NCBI RefSeq assembly: GCF_006716865.1
Contig: NZ_VFPT01000001.1
Location: 2,475,001-2,539,000, forward strand
From: Roseinatronobacter monicus
GTDB lineage: Bacteria > Pseudomonadota > Alphaproteobacteria > Rhodobacterales > Rhodobacteraceae
DNA length: 64,000 nt
Direction of reading: 5' to 3'
The notes under the pieces were generated by a model that saw only the letters and a program-made list of their open reading frames with translations, made no database searches and was not told the DNA's origin. A program made the translations under genes and the position numbers. Position 1 is the first letter of the stretch. Each line of letters opens with the position of its first letter. This document shows positions 8,808 to 17,747 of this stretch, piece by piece.

Positions 8808-9649
8808 TCTCCGCGAGGGTAAAGAAACGCGGCACGGCTTGGATAGTGCATGGCTTGCTGGGTCTATGGTTGGTCATTTCGCTGCTGCCGCCTGTGATGC
8901 TGGTCGCCGCCAGCCTGAACCGCACCGCACTCTTTCGCAGCCCGCTGGACCTGCTGACCTTTCAGGATTTCACGCTGGAAAACTTCTCCGAGGCGTTTAC
9001 GCGCGGCGACTTCTGGTTCTTTTTCACCAATTCGGTGATCATTTCCGCCTCCGCCGTCGTTATCACACTGGTGGTCTGCGTGCCGCTGGCCTACGGGCTG
9101 ACCAAGATTTCAGGCCGCGCGCGCGAGGTCGTGTCCTTCGGCGTGCTGGCGATGCGCTTCATTCCCTATGTCGTGCTGGCGCTGCCGCTGTTTCTGATCT
9201 TCGTTAATCTGGGTCTGTCAGGATCACGTTTTGGATTGCTGCTGGCGCATTTGTCGATCCATATTCCTTTTGCCACATGGATGCTGGTGGGCTTTTTCGA
9301 CACTGTCCCCCATGAATTGGAAGAAGCGGGTATCGTCGATGGGTGCAGCCCTTGGAATTTATTCTGGAATGTTTCGTTGCCGGTGGTGCGCTCTGGCGTT
9401 GTGGCGCTGGCAATCCTTGTCTTCATCATTTCGTGGAATGAATATCTGTTTGCGCTGTTCCTTGCGGGCAATGACGCACAACCGTTGACCGTGGGTATAA
9501 CCCGTTTCCTTGGCGGGGCCGAGGCAGGGGCGGAATATGGCATCATCGCAGCCTATGCGGTTCTGGTCATCGCGCCGGTGATACTGTTCGCGTTGACGGC
9601 AAATCGCTTCATTGTAAGTGGGATGACCGCCGGTGCTGTGAAAGGTTGA
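8804..9649 (+). CDS. sugar ABC transporter permease, MalG type
   Basis: A 281-residue inner-membrane permease, partner of the preceding one. The EAA loop reads EAGIVDGCSPWNLFWNVSLPVV. The start at 8804 uses the ATGA overlap with the upstream stop; longer frames from 8759 would run far into the previous gene. It ends the transporter operon, and a GC-rich hairpin follows at 9736-9765. Confidence 0.95.
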   Translation: MISARVKKRGTAWIVHGLLGLWLVISLLPPVMLVAASLNRTALFRSPLDLLTFQDFTLENFSEAFTRGDFWFFFTNSVIISASAVVITLVVCVPLAYGLTKISGRAREVVSFGVLAMRFIPYVVLALPLFLIFVNLGLSGSRFGLLLAHLSIHIPFATWMLVGFFDTVPHELEEAGIVDGCSPWNLFWNVSLPVVRSGVVALAILVFIISWNEYLFALFLAGNDAQPLTVGITRFLGGAEAGAEYGIIAAYAVLVIAPVILFALTANRFIVSGMTAGAVKG

Positions 9650-9735
9650 TGCGAAACCACTTTGCATCGCGGTCGCGCGCGGGAACGCGCAGGCGCTCAG
9701 GCTTCAAGCACAGGGAATTGTGGCGCGCAAGAAAC

Positions 9736-9765
9736 CCGCCGGGACAGGTGTCGCTGCCCCGGCGG
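9736..9765. terminator. hairpin between convergent ABC operon and tctC-like gene
   Basis: CCGCCGGG (9736-9743) pairs with CCCGGCGG (9758-9765). No strong T-run follows on either side, so it may act as a bidirectional or Rho-assisted terminator between two convergent genes. Confidence 0.5.
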
Positions 9766-9775
9766 TAAGTCGGGC

Positions 9776-10720
9776 TTAGTCGCCCATGACTTCTTCAGTA
9801 GAGGCGCGGACGCGGCGGACGTTTTCTTCCATCTCGTCCTGATCCATATAGACAACGGGGAAGAAAATGTTGTCCTCGGTCACGGCGCGGAACTCCTCGC
9901 TCTCGCTGGCGAATTCCGCGGCCCCCATTAGCGTTTCTTTAACGCTATCCGGAACACCTGCCGGCACAATGACAGTACGCCAATCTTCGATCGAGTAGTC
10001 GTAGCCAAGCTCCATCAGCGTTGGCACATCGGGATAGAACGGGCTACGCTCGGATGTCAGAAAGGCCGCGACCACCATCTCGTCCGATGGTGTGTATTGC
10101 GCATGTGTGCCACCTGAATAGGCGAAATCCACCTCGCGCCCCAGCACAAGTGGTGCCATGCCGCCACCGCCCCCCGTCGGAACGATGGCAAGGTCCAGCC
10201 CCTCCTGCTCGGCCACACGGCGGATGATCGCTTCGTCCAACCCAGTCTGCTGGGCGTAGGTCACCCGGTTTTCGCGCCCATACTCAAGGATTTCCTCAAA
10301 GGTGGTGAAGGGCTGCCCGGCGGCGGTCACGATAGCGGGTTGGGTCAGTGCCAGACCGGCAAGATACTCGAAATCGTCGATCTCGTACTCGACGTCTTGC
10401 AGGATCGGTGTGAATGTCAGCGCCGTGACCCCGCCAAAGAGGAACGTGTAGCCATCAGGATCGGCATTGGCCAGTCGGCTGAACGCCACAGCCGCACCGG
10501 CACCGGGCTGGTTCACCACGTTCACGGGTTGACCCAGATGCGCTTCCATCACGTTTGCCAGCACGCGGCCCTGAATATCGGTGGAGCCGCCGGGGGCAAA
10601 CCCGATCACCATTGTCAGCGGTGCAGTCGGCCAGTCGTCTTGGGCCACAGCAGGCACAGCAACGACCGCACCAAGTGCGAGTGCCGAGGTGGATACAGCC
10701 AGAAATGTCCGTTTATTCAT
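9776..10720 (-). CDS. TctC/Bug-family tripartite tricarboxylate transporter binding protein
   Basis: A 314-residue periplasmic binding protein of the Bug (TctC) family. A signal peptide (1-26, ending AVAQ) is followed by the hallmark PLTMVIGFAPGGSTDIQGR and NVVNQPGAG motifs. Bug proteins bind carboxylates or similar small ligands and feed TctA/TctB permeases. It is strikingly similar to the tctC at 15179, sharing IVPTGGGGGMAPLVLG exactly, so the two are paralogs. No tctAB genes flank it. It may use the TctBA pair at 17.3-19.2 kb and so compensate for the IS-cut copy; that is inference. Confidence 0.94.
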   Translation of the reverse strand: MNKRTFLAVSTSALALGAVVAVPAVAQDDWPTAPLTMVIGFAPGGSTDIQGRVLANVMEAHLGQPVNVVNQPGAGAAVAFSRLANADPDGYTFLFGGVTALTFTPILQDVEYEIDDFEYLAGLALTQPAIVTAAGQPFTTFEEILEYGRENRVTYAQQTGLDEAIIRRVAEQEGLDLAIVPTGGGGGMAPLVLGREVDFAYSGGTHAQYTPSDEMVVAAFLTSERSPFYPDVPTLMELGYDYSIEDWRTVIVPAGVPDSVKETLMGAAEFASESEEFRAVTEDNIFFPVVYMDQDEMEENVRRVRASTEEVMGD

Positions 10721-11423
10721 TTGAGTCTCCCTGTTGGGGTTGCAGTAAGCCCGTCAGCATGTTTGCCAGCGGACATGGCCTCTTCCCCAAGCACGCTGCC
10801 AGCATGAAGCATGGCGACATGGTGCCGTGGATGAAGAAGATCGTGATGGGCCTGCGGCTGGGGCTGTGCAGGCTGATCGAAAGGGTGCATGCTCAATGCG
10901 CGCCGGTACCTGAGAACAGCCCGCATAGCCCCAAAACACGGATGGTATCTGCGCAGTTTGGGGGAGATTCTTACGCAAAGGACCGCTCGATTTCTTTCAT
11001 TTTCACCTGCCAGAATGTCCCCGAGTCGCAGCGACGGTGGCTTAAATATTTCGTTCGGTCAACACTTGCATGAAATTTTTATTTTGAATTAGATCGCCCG
11101 ACGCAGCCCTTGGTGAGCCAGCCAAGGCCGTGCCTGGAAGGCGCTATCGACGGTGCTGCCGCAGATTGGAGCCTTACCCAGTCAGCCATTTTGATCGTGA
11201 GAAAATGGCGACACGCACATCACCCGCCAAAATAAGGAGCTAAGTGACGAAAATATTGGCTCGCGCTGAAATGCAGCGCGTGCCCCCTGAACCTCCGCGC
11301 CGAAAGAGCGTCAGGAAACACCCCGTGCACTGGTATTCAAAAAATATTCAAAAAAACTTTTGACTGAACTAAATATTTAATGCAGTGTTGCGAGAGTTGC
11401 CAAGCGTTAAGGATACACCCAAC
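10721..11423. other. 703-bp divergent intergenic region
   Basis: No convincing gene lies here; short frames are shadows without ribosome binding sites. Both ends are AT-rich compared with the surroundings (11040-11095 and 11330-11385). Each holds a TTCAAAA-type motif, described separately. Promoters for the leftward tctC-like gene and the rightward catabolic operon must lie in this stretch. Confidence 0.6.
11334..11355. promoter_or_regulatory. tandem A-tract repeat, candidate RpiR-type operator
   Basis: TATTCAAAAAA occurs twice head to tail (11334-11344 and 11345-11355), giving an 11-bp, roughly one-helical-turn repeat 70-90 bp before the aminotransferase-like gene. A related element, ATTCAAAAT on the minus strand at 11081-11089, faces the other tctC paralog. 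The RpiR regulator encoded at 12693 is the obvious candidate binder. Confidence 0.4.
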
Positions 11424-12665
11424 ATGCCGACCATTGATCTTGAGTTTGTAAGAGCGAACTTCCCGTCCCTGCGCAATGATAGCGTGTTGCTTGATAATGC
11501 AGGCGGATCGCAGGTGTTAGAGCGCGTGGCCGACCGTGTGCGCGACTACCTGCTGTCGGAAACAGTGCAGCTTGGCGCTTCTTATGACGCATCGCGCCAG
11601 TCCGGGGATGCAGTGGATCGCGGTCGTGCGGCCATCGCACAGCTTGTGAATGCAGCCCAGCCCCAAGAGGTCGTCATGGGTGCAACCGCAACCCAGTTGT
11701 TCGACCAGTTGGCCCGCGCCCTGTCAAAGAAATGGCAACCCGGCGACGAAGTGATTGTCACGGATTTTGATCACGAAGCCAATATCGGACCATGGCGCAA
11801 TCTGGAGGCACAGGGCATCGTTATCCGCGAATGGCGTATGCCAAAAGGGAACGATATTCCGGATATGGACGATTTGAAGGCCCTTCTTACTGACAAGACA
11901 AAACTTGTCGCGTTCACCCATGTCTCGAACATCTTTGGCAGCATTATGCCTGTGCGCGAGATTACCGATATCATTCACGCACATGGTGCGCTGGCCTGTG
12001 TCGATGGGGTTGCATTCGCGCCGCATCGTGCCGTCGATGTGCGTGCCCTTGGTGCGGATTTCTATGGCTTCTCGCTCTACAAGGTTTACGGGCCGCATCA
12101 TGCAGCGCTCTATGGGCGCTACGACATCTTGCGCGACCACGCGGCGAATATAAATCACTATTTCTATGGCGAAGACCGTGTTCCCAACAAGCTGGAGCCG
12201 GGCAATCCGAATTATGAACTGGCCCATAGCTGCATTGGCATTGTGGAATATCTGGAAGAATTTGCGGTCAAGCACGGTGTGAATGCAAGTGGCCGACCCG
12301 CCATTGAGGCCGCCTTCGACATCATGGCCGATCACGAGACTGATCTCTCGGAGCGGTTGCTTACGTTCCTGCGCAGTCGCAGTGACATTGAAATAATTGG
12401 TACTGAATCGGCAGATCGTGCGCGGCGTGTGCCGACCATCTCGTTCATTCACAAAGGGCACAGCTCCGAGCAACTGGTTCGGAAGATTGACCAGTCCGGC
12501 ATCGGGATACGGTTTGGGGATTTCCATTCCAAGCGTCTGGTCAATGGAATGGACACAGGCACACCAGACGGGGTGATCCGGGTTTCAGCCGTTCACTATA
12601 ACACGCTGGAAGAGATGGACCGTCTGATAGCGGCCCTCGACGCAGCGCTTGAAGAATCTGCCTGA
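11424..12665 (+). CDS. class V aminotransferase/cysteine desulfurase-like PLP enzyme
   Basis: A 413-residue fold-type I PLP enzyme of the class V (SufS/CsdA-like) group. The Schiff-base lysine is K220 in FSLYKVYGPHH, with D194 (CVDGVAFAPH) and H117 (DFDHEAN) as cofactor contacts. The SufS/IscS mobile-loop active-site cysteine pattern is not obvious, so an aminotransferase, lyase or epimerase role is as likely as desulfuration. The start at 11424 matches the family N-terminus; an ATG at 11385 would add 13 residues. It opens the rpiR-hydantoinase-tct operon, suggesting a catabolic role on an amino or ureido compound. Confidence 0.85.
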   Translation: MPTIDLEFVRANFPSLRNDSVLLDNAGGSQVLERVADRVRDYLLSETVQLGASYDASRQSGDAVDRGRAAIAQLVNAAQPQEVVMGATATQLFDQLARALSKKWQPGDEVIVTDFDHEANIGPWRNLEAQGIVIREWRMPKGNDIPDMDDLKALLTDKTKLVAFTHVSNIFGSIMPVREITDIIHAHGALACVDGVAFAPHRAVDVRALGADFYGFSLYKVYGPHHAALYGRYDILRDHAANINHYFYGEDRVPNKLEPGNPNYELAHSCIGIVEYLEEFAVKHGVNASGRPAIEAAFDIMADHETDLSERLLTFLRSRSDIEIIGTESADRARRVPTISFIHKGHSSEQLVRKIDQSGIGIRFGDFHSKRLVNGMDTGTPDGVIRVSAVHYNTLEEMDRLIAALDAALEESA

Positions 12666-12692
12666 ACATTCACCTTTTCCAAGGATAAAGCG

Positions 12693-13568
12693 ATGACACA
12701 AGCGCTCTCCAAACCCGATACACCTGAAGCGTTTCGCGCGCAATTTCTGGAAAACCGCGCGCGGTTTAGCAAGAAGCTGCTTCAGACCGGGTCTTTCGTG
12801 ATTGAGAACCCGCGTGTCATCGCCTTGAATCCTGTGTCGCGGATCGGGGCAACAGCAGGGCTGAGTGCAACCCATTTCGTGCGGCTGGCCAAGGAAATGG
12901 GATTTTCCGGCTTCTCCGAGATGCAAACCATGTTTCGCAAACCCTTGCATGCCGCAGAGACACTGCCACAGGGCGAGCGCATCATGCATTCGGGCGGCGA
13001 GCAGATCATCAGCGATCCTGCCAATATCGCCTCTGTCGGGCGCGCGTTCGCTCAGGCCAATGTCGAAAGTCTGGGCAACCTGTATGAAAAGCTGTCGGTC
13101 ATGCCCCTGGCGGAGGCGCGCGATCAGATACTCAAGGCGCGCCTGATATATGTAATCGGGATTGGCCGATCCATGGGGCCAGCGGCTTATCTGGCCTATG
13201 CCTTGGGGCGGGTAGGGTTGCAGGCCATACACCTTCTTGGCGTCGGGCAAGCCTTGCAGGATCAGGCCAAGGCAATGCACCCGGACGACCTGCTGATCGC
13301 GCTTAGCTTTCCACCCTACGCCGCCGAGACATTGCAGATCTGCGAGCAGGTGCGCGCACAGGGCAACACCATCCTTGCGCTGACCAACAGCCCGGTAAGC
13401 CCGATCACTATGGGTGCCCAGACCGTGCTGACCATCGAGGATGCCGAGTTGCGCGGGTTTCGCGCACTCACTGCCCTGACCACTGTCATGCAGACGCTGA
13501 TGGTGGGGGTCGCCTACGAGAAGGGTCTGACAGACGATCCCGACATCATAGATTCCATCAACGCCTAA
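12693..13568 (+). CDS. MurR/RpiR-family regulator with SIS domain
   Basis: A 291-residue regulator with an N-terminal RpiR-type helix-turn-helix (about 15-80, NPVSRIGATAGLSATHFVRLAKEMGFSGF region) and a C-terminal SIS domain (about 120-270, YVIGIGRSMGPAAYLAYALG). SIS domains usually sense phosphosugars, but RpiR members also control amino-compound and purine catabolism. AAGGA precedes the ATG. It lies inside the catabolic operon 27 bp after the PLP enzyme, so it probably controls its own operon. Confidence 0.92.
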   Translation: MTQALSKPDTPEAFRAQFLENRARFSKKLLQTGSFVIENPRVIALNPVSRIGATAGLSATHFVRLAKEMGFSGFSEMQTMFRKPLHAAETLPQGERIMHSGGEQIISDPANIASVGRAFAQANVESLGNLYEKLSVMPLAEARDQILKARLIYVIGIGRSMGPAAYLAYALGRVGLQAIHLLGVGQALQDQAKAMHPDDLLIALSFPPYAAETLQICEQVRAQGNTILALTNSPVSPITMGAQTVLTIEDAELRGFRALTALTTVMQTLMVGVAYEKGLTDDPDIIDSINA

Positions 13569-13581
13569 GGCCCAAGACAGT

Positions 13582-15051
13582 ATGCTTGATCTCATCATCC
13601 GAAACGGAACCATCGCAACAGCCAGTGAGCAATTCAGGGCTGATATCGGTGTCAAATCCGGCAAGATTGCCGCTTTGGGGCATGATCTGGGACCGGCGCA
13701 TGACGTGATTGATGCTGCGGGTAAATTTGTTCTTCCCGGCGGGATCGACAGCCATGTCCATATCGCCCAGCCTTCGGGACCGGGGCTTGAGACGGCCGAT
13801 GATTTCGACACTGCAACCCTGTCGGCACTGTTTGGCGGCAACACCACTGTTATGTCGTTCTGCCTGCAACAAAAAGGCGAAAGCCTGACCAAAGCCGTGG
13901 CCGACTATCACGCACGGGCGCAAGGCAAACTGTATACGGATGTCGCCTTTCATCTGATCGTATCCGACCCGACCCCGGAAGTGCTGGAGCAAGAACTGCC
14001 CGAATTGATCGCGCGCGGCTACCGATCAGTCAAAGTGTTCATGACCTATGAAAATCTGCGCCTGAACGACGCGCAGTTGCTTTCCACGATGGCGGCAGCA
14101 AAAGACGGCGGCGCCGTGGTCATGGTCCATGCCGAGAATGAAGACGTCATCGCCTTTTTGTCGGAACAGCACCGTCGCGCGGGCCTGAACGCCCCGCACG
14201 GACACGCCACCAGCCGACCCGTCGCGTCTGAACGCGAAGCGACTCATCGCGCCATGACCTTGGCCGATATCGCAGATGTGCCCGTTGTCATTGTCCATGT
14301 CTCGAATGGGCCAACAATCGAGGAAATCGCGCGCGCGCGGCATCGTGGTCAGCGCGTTGTTGCGGAAACCTGCCCGCAATATCTGTTCCTGACCGAAGAT
14401 GACCTGCTGCGCGACGGGTGGGAGGGCGCGAAATTCGTCTGCTCTCCGCCACCGCGCGACAAGGCCGCGCAAGACGCCTGTTGGCGCGGACTGGAAACGG
14501 GGTTGTTCGATCTGTTCTCGTCCGATCATTGCCCTTTTATGTTCGCACGCGACAAGCTGTCAGCGCAGGCACGCGCCTCATATCGGCATATCCCAAATGG
14601 AATCCCCGGAGTTGAAACCCGCCTGCCGCTGCTCTTTTCAGAAGGGGTCTGCAAATCGCGGATTGATTTGTGCCGGTTTGTGGGTCTGACGGCAACCAAT
14701 CATGCCCGCACCTATGGGCTGTTGCCGCGCAAAGGCACAGTTGCAATTGGGGCGGATGCCGATCTGGCCGTGTGGAACCCGCAAACCCAATGGACCATTG
14801 CCAACAGCGCTCTGCATGGCGCGTCGGATTATTCCCCATATGAGGGGATGAGGGTTCAAGGCCGCCCCGAGACAGTCATCCTGCGCGGCAAAGTCATGAT
14901 CCGTGACGGCGCGTTGCAGGGCACATCCGAAGACGGAACATATCTGGACCGCTCGACAGAAGAACGCGGCCCGACGCTCGCAACCGGAGCGGCCACAGAT
15001 TTCGAAATGCAGGTACGCGCCCCAAAACGGGGTGTCGTTCACGCGCGGTGA
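13582..15051 (+). CDS. dihydropyrimidinase/D-hydantoinase-like amidohydrolase
   Basis: A 489-residue metal-dependent cyclic amidohydrolase. Binuclear-metal ligands are H58 and H60 (DSHVHI), the carbamylated lysine K151 (SVKVFMTY), H183 (MVHAEN), H239 (IVHVSN) and D313 (SSDHCPF). Enzymes of this set open cyclic amides such as dihydropyrimidines, hydantoins or related imides in the cytoplasm. It is 13 bp downstream of the rpiR gene and upstream of tctCBA, so the imported compound or a derivative is probably its substrate. Dihydropyrimidinase itself is possible, but no other pyrimidine-degradation gene is visible here. Confidence 0.92.
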   Translation: MLDLIIRNGTIATASEQFRADIGVKSGKIAALGHDLGPAHDVIDAAGKFVLPGGIDSHVHIAQPSGPGLETADDFDTATLSALFGGNTTVMSFCLQQKGESLTKAVADYHARAQGKLYTDVAFHLIVSDPTPEVLEQELPELIARGYRSVKVFMTYENLRLNDAQLLSTMAAAKDGGAVVMVHAENEDVIAFLSEQHRRAGLNAPHGHATSRPVASEREATHRAMTLADIADVPVVIVHVSNGPTIEEIARARHRGQRVVAETCPQYLFLTEDDLLRDGWEGAKFVCSPPPRDKAAQDACWRGLETGLFDLFSSDHCPFMFARDKLSAQARASYRHIPNGIPGVETRLPLLFSEGVCKSRIDLCRFVGLTATNHARTYGLLPRKGTVAIGADADLAVWNPQTQWTIANSALHGASDYSPYEGMRVQGRPETVILRGKVMIRDGALQGTSEDGTYLDRSTEERGPTLATGAATDFEMQVRAPKRGVVHAR

Positions 15052-16016
15052 TCAGAAGATGCATAAAAACGTACGCTGATACCATCTTGCCGCAACCACC
15101 CCGAAACCGGGATTTGCGCGCGGCTAAACGAAAAGCTGCATGAGAAACTTGCAGTGACCTATAAGGAGGTTATGAACCATGAAAATCACGCACTATATGG
15201 CAGCCGGGGTTTCCGCTCTGGCGATGATGACAGCCGCAACAACCGCTGCTGACGAATTTCCTAGTGGCCCGCTGACAATGGTCATCGGCTTTAACCCCGG
15301 CGGGTCAAGCGATGTTCAGGGCCGCGTTCTGGCGAATGTGATGGAAGACTATCTGGGCCAGCCCGTGAACGTCGTTAACCGCCCCGGTGCTGGTGGGGCC
15401 GTGGCCTTTACCGAACTGGCACGCAATACCGAAGCAGATGGCTATACCTTCATCTATGGCAGCCTGAACACTGTCACCTTCATGCCGCTGATTCAGGACG
15501 TGGCGTTTGGTGTCGAGGATTTCGATTATGTGGCAGGGCTGGCGGCGACGCAGAATGCGCTGGTCACATCTGGAGAGCAGCCGTTCTCGACCTTTGAAGA
15601 GTTGCTGGAGCATGGCCGCGACCAGCGCCTGACATATGCGCAGCAAACATCGCTCGATCAGGCGATCATCGAACAGGTCGCCGAGATCGAAGGGCTGAAC
15701 CTGTCGATCGTGCCAACAGGCGGCGGCGGTGGGATGGCCCCGCTGGTGTTGGGCAATGAGGTAGACTTCGCCTATTCAGGTGGCACGCATGCGCAATACA
15801 CCGAAGAAGGGGACATGCAGATTCTGGCCTTCCTCAGCGCCGAGCGCAGCCCGTTCTACCCCGACAGCCCGACGCTGGTCGAACTGGGGTATGACTTCTC
15901 GATCGAGGATTACCGCGCCATCCTGACCCCCGCTGGTGTGCCCGATGATGTCATGGAACGCCTTGTCAGCGCGGCGGAATACGCCAGCCAGCACGAGGAC
16001 TTCATCAATGTGATCG

Positions 16017-16024
16017 AAAATGTA
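16017..16024. repeat. target-site duplication of the IS1595 element, left copy
   Basis: AAAATGTA directly precedes the left inverted repeat and recurs directly after the right one (17077-17084). An 8-bp duplication is the usual footprint of IS1595-family transposition, and loss of one copy restores the tctC frame. Confidence 0.93.
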
Positions 16025-17076
16025 GGCTCAATTGGCGTTAATTATGCGTGCCTTGAGATAGGCAGGATTCCTGCGGCGGCGGCGAGTATCGCGCGGGGAG
16101 TTTGGTGTTTTGGAATGACTGCAAGTTGAAACCAGCGCAGGTAGCTGTCCAAGTACTTGGTTGCGATGCCGCGATGGCGCCGCAGGAATGTCTTGAGCCG
16201 CTCATGTCGACTGTTCACGGTTTGAATGTGCAACTCCCCGCGAACACGTTGTCCTGCAGTCTGGTTGAGGCTTTCATGGCTGATGCCCATTGCTGCTGCG
16301 CAAGGCGGGTAACTGGTGCAGCCATCAGTGACCAAGAGCGCATCAGGATCGAGAAGCGGCTGCAAAACCGCCTGCAGATGTGCGGCCGTCACTGCTGGCA
16401 AGACAGCACTTATGGTGGTGCCGGATCGGTCGGCTGCGACCAAGACCGGAACCTGCTCCTCCGACAAGCCGCGTTTGGCGGCCTTGCCGCCACGTTTACG
16501 GGCCTTACGATCAAGGTTTCGTTCACCTTTTCGGCTGCTCAGAAAGAAGGTCTCGTCGGCTTCGACGATGCCGCGCAACTTGATCGCCCCAGCCGTCACC
16601 GCCCGAAGAAAACGATGACGCCAACGAAAAGCGGTCGTGCGCGCCACCATGCAACGCTCAGCGGATACCTTTACCGTTTCGCCGTCACGTAACGAAGCAG
16701 CGAACTCTGCCCAACGGCCCTTGTGGCGCAGGCGCGCCAGCGGAGTACCGGTCAACGCGTTGAAGGTTTTGCCGCAGCCTTTGCAAAAGAACCGGGAAAG
16801 GCCACTTGCATGACCCCTGATGATAGCTCCTTCTGAAGCGCAGTGCGGGCAGATACGGTCCTCACGAACCTTTGCCTCAAGGAGATCGACCACCGCCTGC
16901 AATGACGGAGACCCAGAAAGGATCCGACTCGCCTCGGCGCGCTGGTCCGGCGAGAGGTTATCCGTCTCATTGAGCCAAACCAGAAAGATGTCGTGGTCCA
17001 TATATACCCCTCCACACAGTATGTTCACTATATGTTCTATCGCACATGGGCACGCATAACAAACGCTAATTGAGCC
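16025..17076 (-). mobile_element. complete IS1595-family insertion sequence
   Basis: The element is 1052 bp. Its ends form 28-bp inverted repeats (16025-16052 and 17049-17076) matching at 25 of 28 positions, beginning GGCTCAATT and ending TATGCGTGCC. Both flanks carry AAAATGTA. It holds one transposase gene on the minus strand and sits inside tctC. The intact ends, intact transposase and perfect duplication suggest a fairly recent event. Confidence 0.95.
16042..17001 (-). CDS. IS1595-family (ISXO2-like) transposase
   Basis: A 319-residue transposase. The N-terminal zinc ribbon shows CPHC (51-54) and CKGC (73-76). The catalytic core shows D149 (VEADETFF) and D226 (LVTDGCTSY), followed by N263/H266 in TVNSRHERLK, as in the DDN/H-type active site of this family. 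The start at 16999-17001 is chosen for GGAGGGG five bases upstream rather than the longer frame from 17028. The gene appears intact. Confidence 0.95.
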   Translation of the reverse strand: MDHDIFLVWLNETDNLSPDQRAEASRILSGSPSLQAVVDLLEAKVREDRICPHCASEGAIIRGHASGLSRFFCKGCGKTFNALTGTPLARLRHKGRWAEFAASLRDGETVKVSAERCMVARTTAFRWRHRFLRAVTAGAIKLRGIVEADETFFLSSRKGERNLDRKARKRGGKAAKRGLSEEQVPVLVAADRSGTTISAVLPAVTAAHLQAVLQPLLDPDALLVTDGCTSYPPCAAAMGISHESLNQTAGQRVRGELHIQTVNSRHERLKTFLRRHRGIATKYLDSYLRWFQLAVIPKHQTPRAILAAAAGILPISRHA

Positions 17077-17084
17077 AAAATGTA
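17077..17084. repeat. target-site duplication of the IS1595 element, right copy
   Basis: AAAATGTA, identical to 16017-16024, immediately outside the right inverted repeat. Confidence 0.93.
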
Positions 17085-17185
17085 ACGCAGTTCCCCATCA
17101 CCTTTGTTCCGAACGAGGAACTTGAGGTTATGGCGCGTGACATTACCGAGGCGAACCGCGGTCTGATCGCAGACTAAGGCGACAC

Positions 17186-17261
17186 GCCGCTTCGGCGGCC
17201 TTCCTCCGGCTTTCTCTTCAAGGATCGCGCCGCGCGGCGCGTTTGTTGAGAGAAAGCCGGA
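17186..17261 (+). promoter_or_regulatory. structured tctC-tctB intercistronic region
   Basis: Two hairpins are visible. CGCCG-CTT-CGGCG lies at 17186-17198. A 13-bp perfect stem pairs 17205-17217 (TCCGGCTTTCTCT) with 17249-17261 (AGAGAAAGCCGGA), enclosing a GC-rich self-complementary segment (GCGCCGCGCGGCGC). Such structures between binding-protein and permease genes commonly stabilise the upstream message or attenuate the downstream genes. No T-run follows. Confidence 0.55.
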
Positions 17262-17290
17262 ACCAGTCATATTTCTATCGGGTGGGCAGC

Positions 17291-17746
17291 ATGACACACA
17301 GAGCAAATTTCTGGACCGGTCTGGTTGTGACCAGCTTTGCGCTTTTCGCGCTTCTCTGGATCATTCCGACCCAAGCGGGCGAGTCCCTGATGGCAGGTAT
17401 GCCGCCCGACCTGTTGCCTCGGCTGGCAATGTATCTGACATTGATCAGCGGTGCGATTGTCACCATTGATGCATTGCGCAAGATGCTGCGCGAAGGCACT
17501 GCGCCCATCACGCTCAATCTCGACTGGCCCATGATCGGATGGTCGCTTTGGCCCATCGGCTTTGTCGGGCTGATCGTTTTTCTGCTGTCGATGTTCAAGA
17601 TGACCTATGCCGGCCCGGTAATCCTGGCTGTGTTTCTGGTGCTTCTGGGCGAGCGGCGCTGGTATGTTCTGCTGCCATGCTCGACGGTTCCGGTCCTGCT
17701 TCTGTACGGACTTTCGGTTTATCTGATGCGCGTTGGAGTAGTGTGA
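17291..17746 (+). CDS. TctB-family small permease subunit
   Basis: A 151-residue inner-membrane protein with four predicted hydrophobic helices, the normal architecture of the small TctB subunit of tripartite tricarboxylate transporters. The start at 17291 (MTHRANFWTG) matches family N-termini; the longer frame from 17243 overlaps the hairpin. It lies between the cut tctC and tctA, with only one base between its stop and the tctA start. Confidence 0.88.
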   Translation: MTHRANFWTGLVVTSFALFALLWIIPTQAGESLMAGMPPDLLPRLAMYLTLISGAIVTIDALRKMLREGTAPITLNLDWPMIGWSLWPIGFVGLIVFLLSMFKMTYAGPVILAVFLVLLGERRWYVLLPCSTVPVLLLYGLSVYLMRVGVV

Positions 17747-17747
17747 T

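Larger units (their letters stand above)
15179..17177 (+). pseudogene. tctC (Bug-family binding protein) interrupted by an IS1595-family element
   Basis: Removing the IS (16025-17076) and one copy of the 8-bp duplication restores a single frame: 282 codons from 15179 to 16024, then 30 codons from 17085 to the TAA at 17175-17177, giving a 312-residue TctC protein. Its length matches the 314-residue paralog at 9776. It has a signal peptide and the VIGFNPGGSSDVQGR and NVVNRPGAG motifs. AAGGAGGT sits eight bases before the ATG. As it stands, translation runs 34 codons into the IS and stops at 16129, replacing the last 30 native residues. Function is probably lost or impaired, and tctBA downstream may suffer polarity. 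Confidence 0.93.

Noticed and set aside
12585..13892. 435-codon minus-strand frame across rpiR
   Set aside because: High-GC shadow of the RpiR and hydantoinase genes with no recognisable domain.
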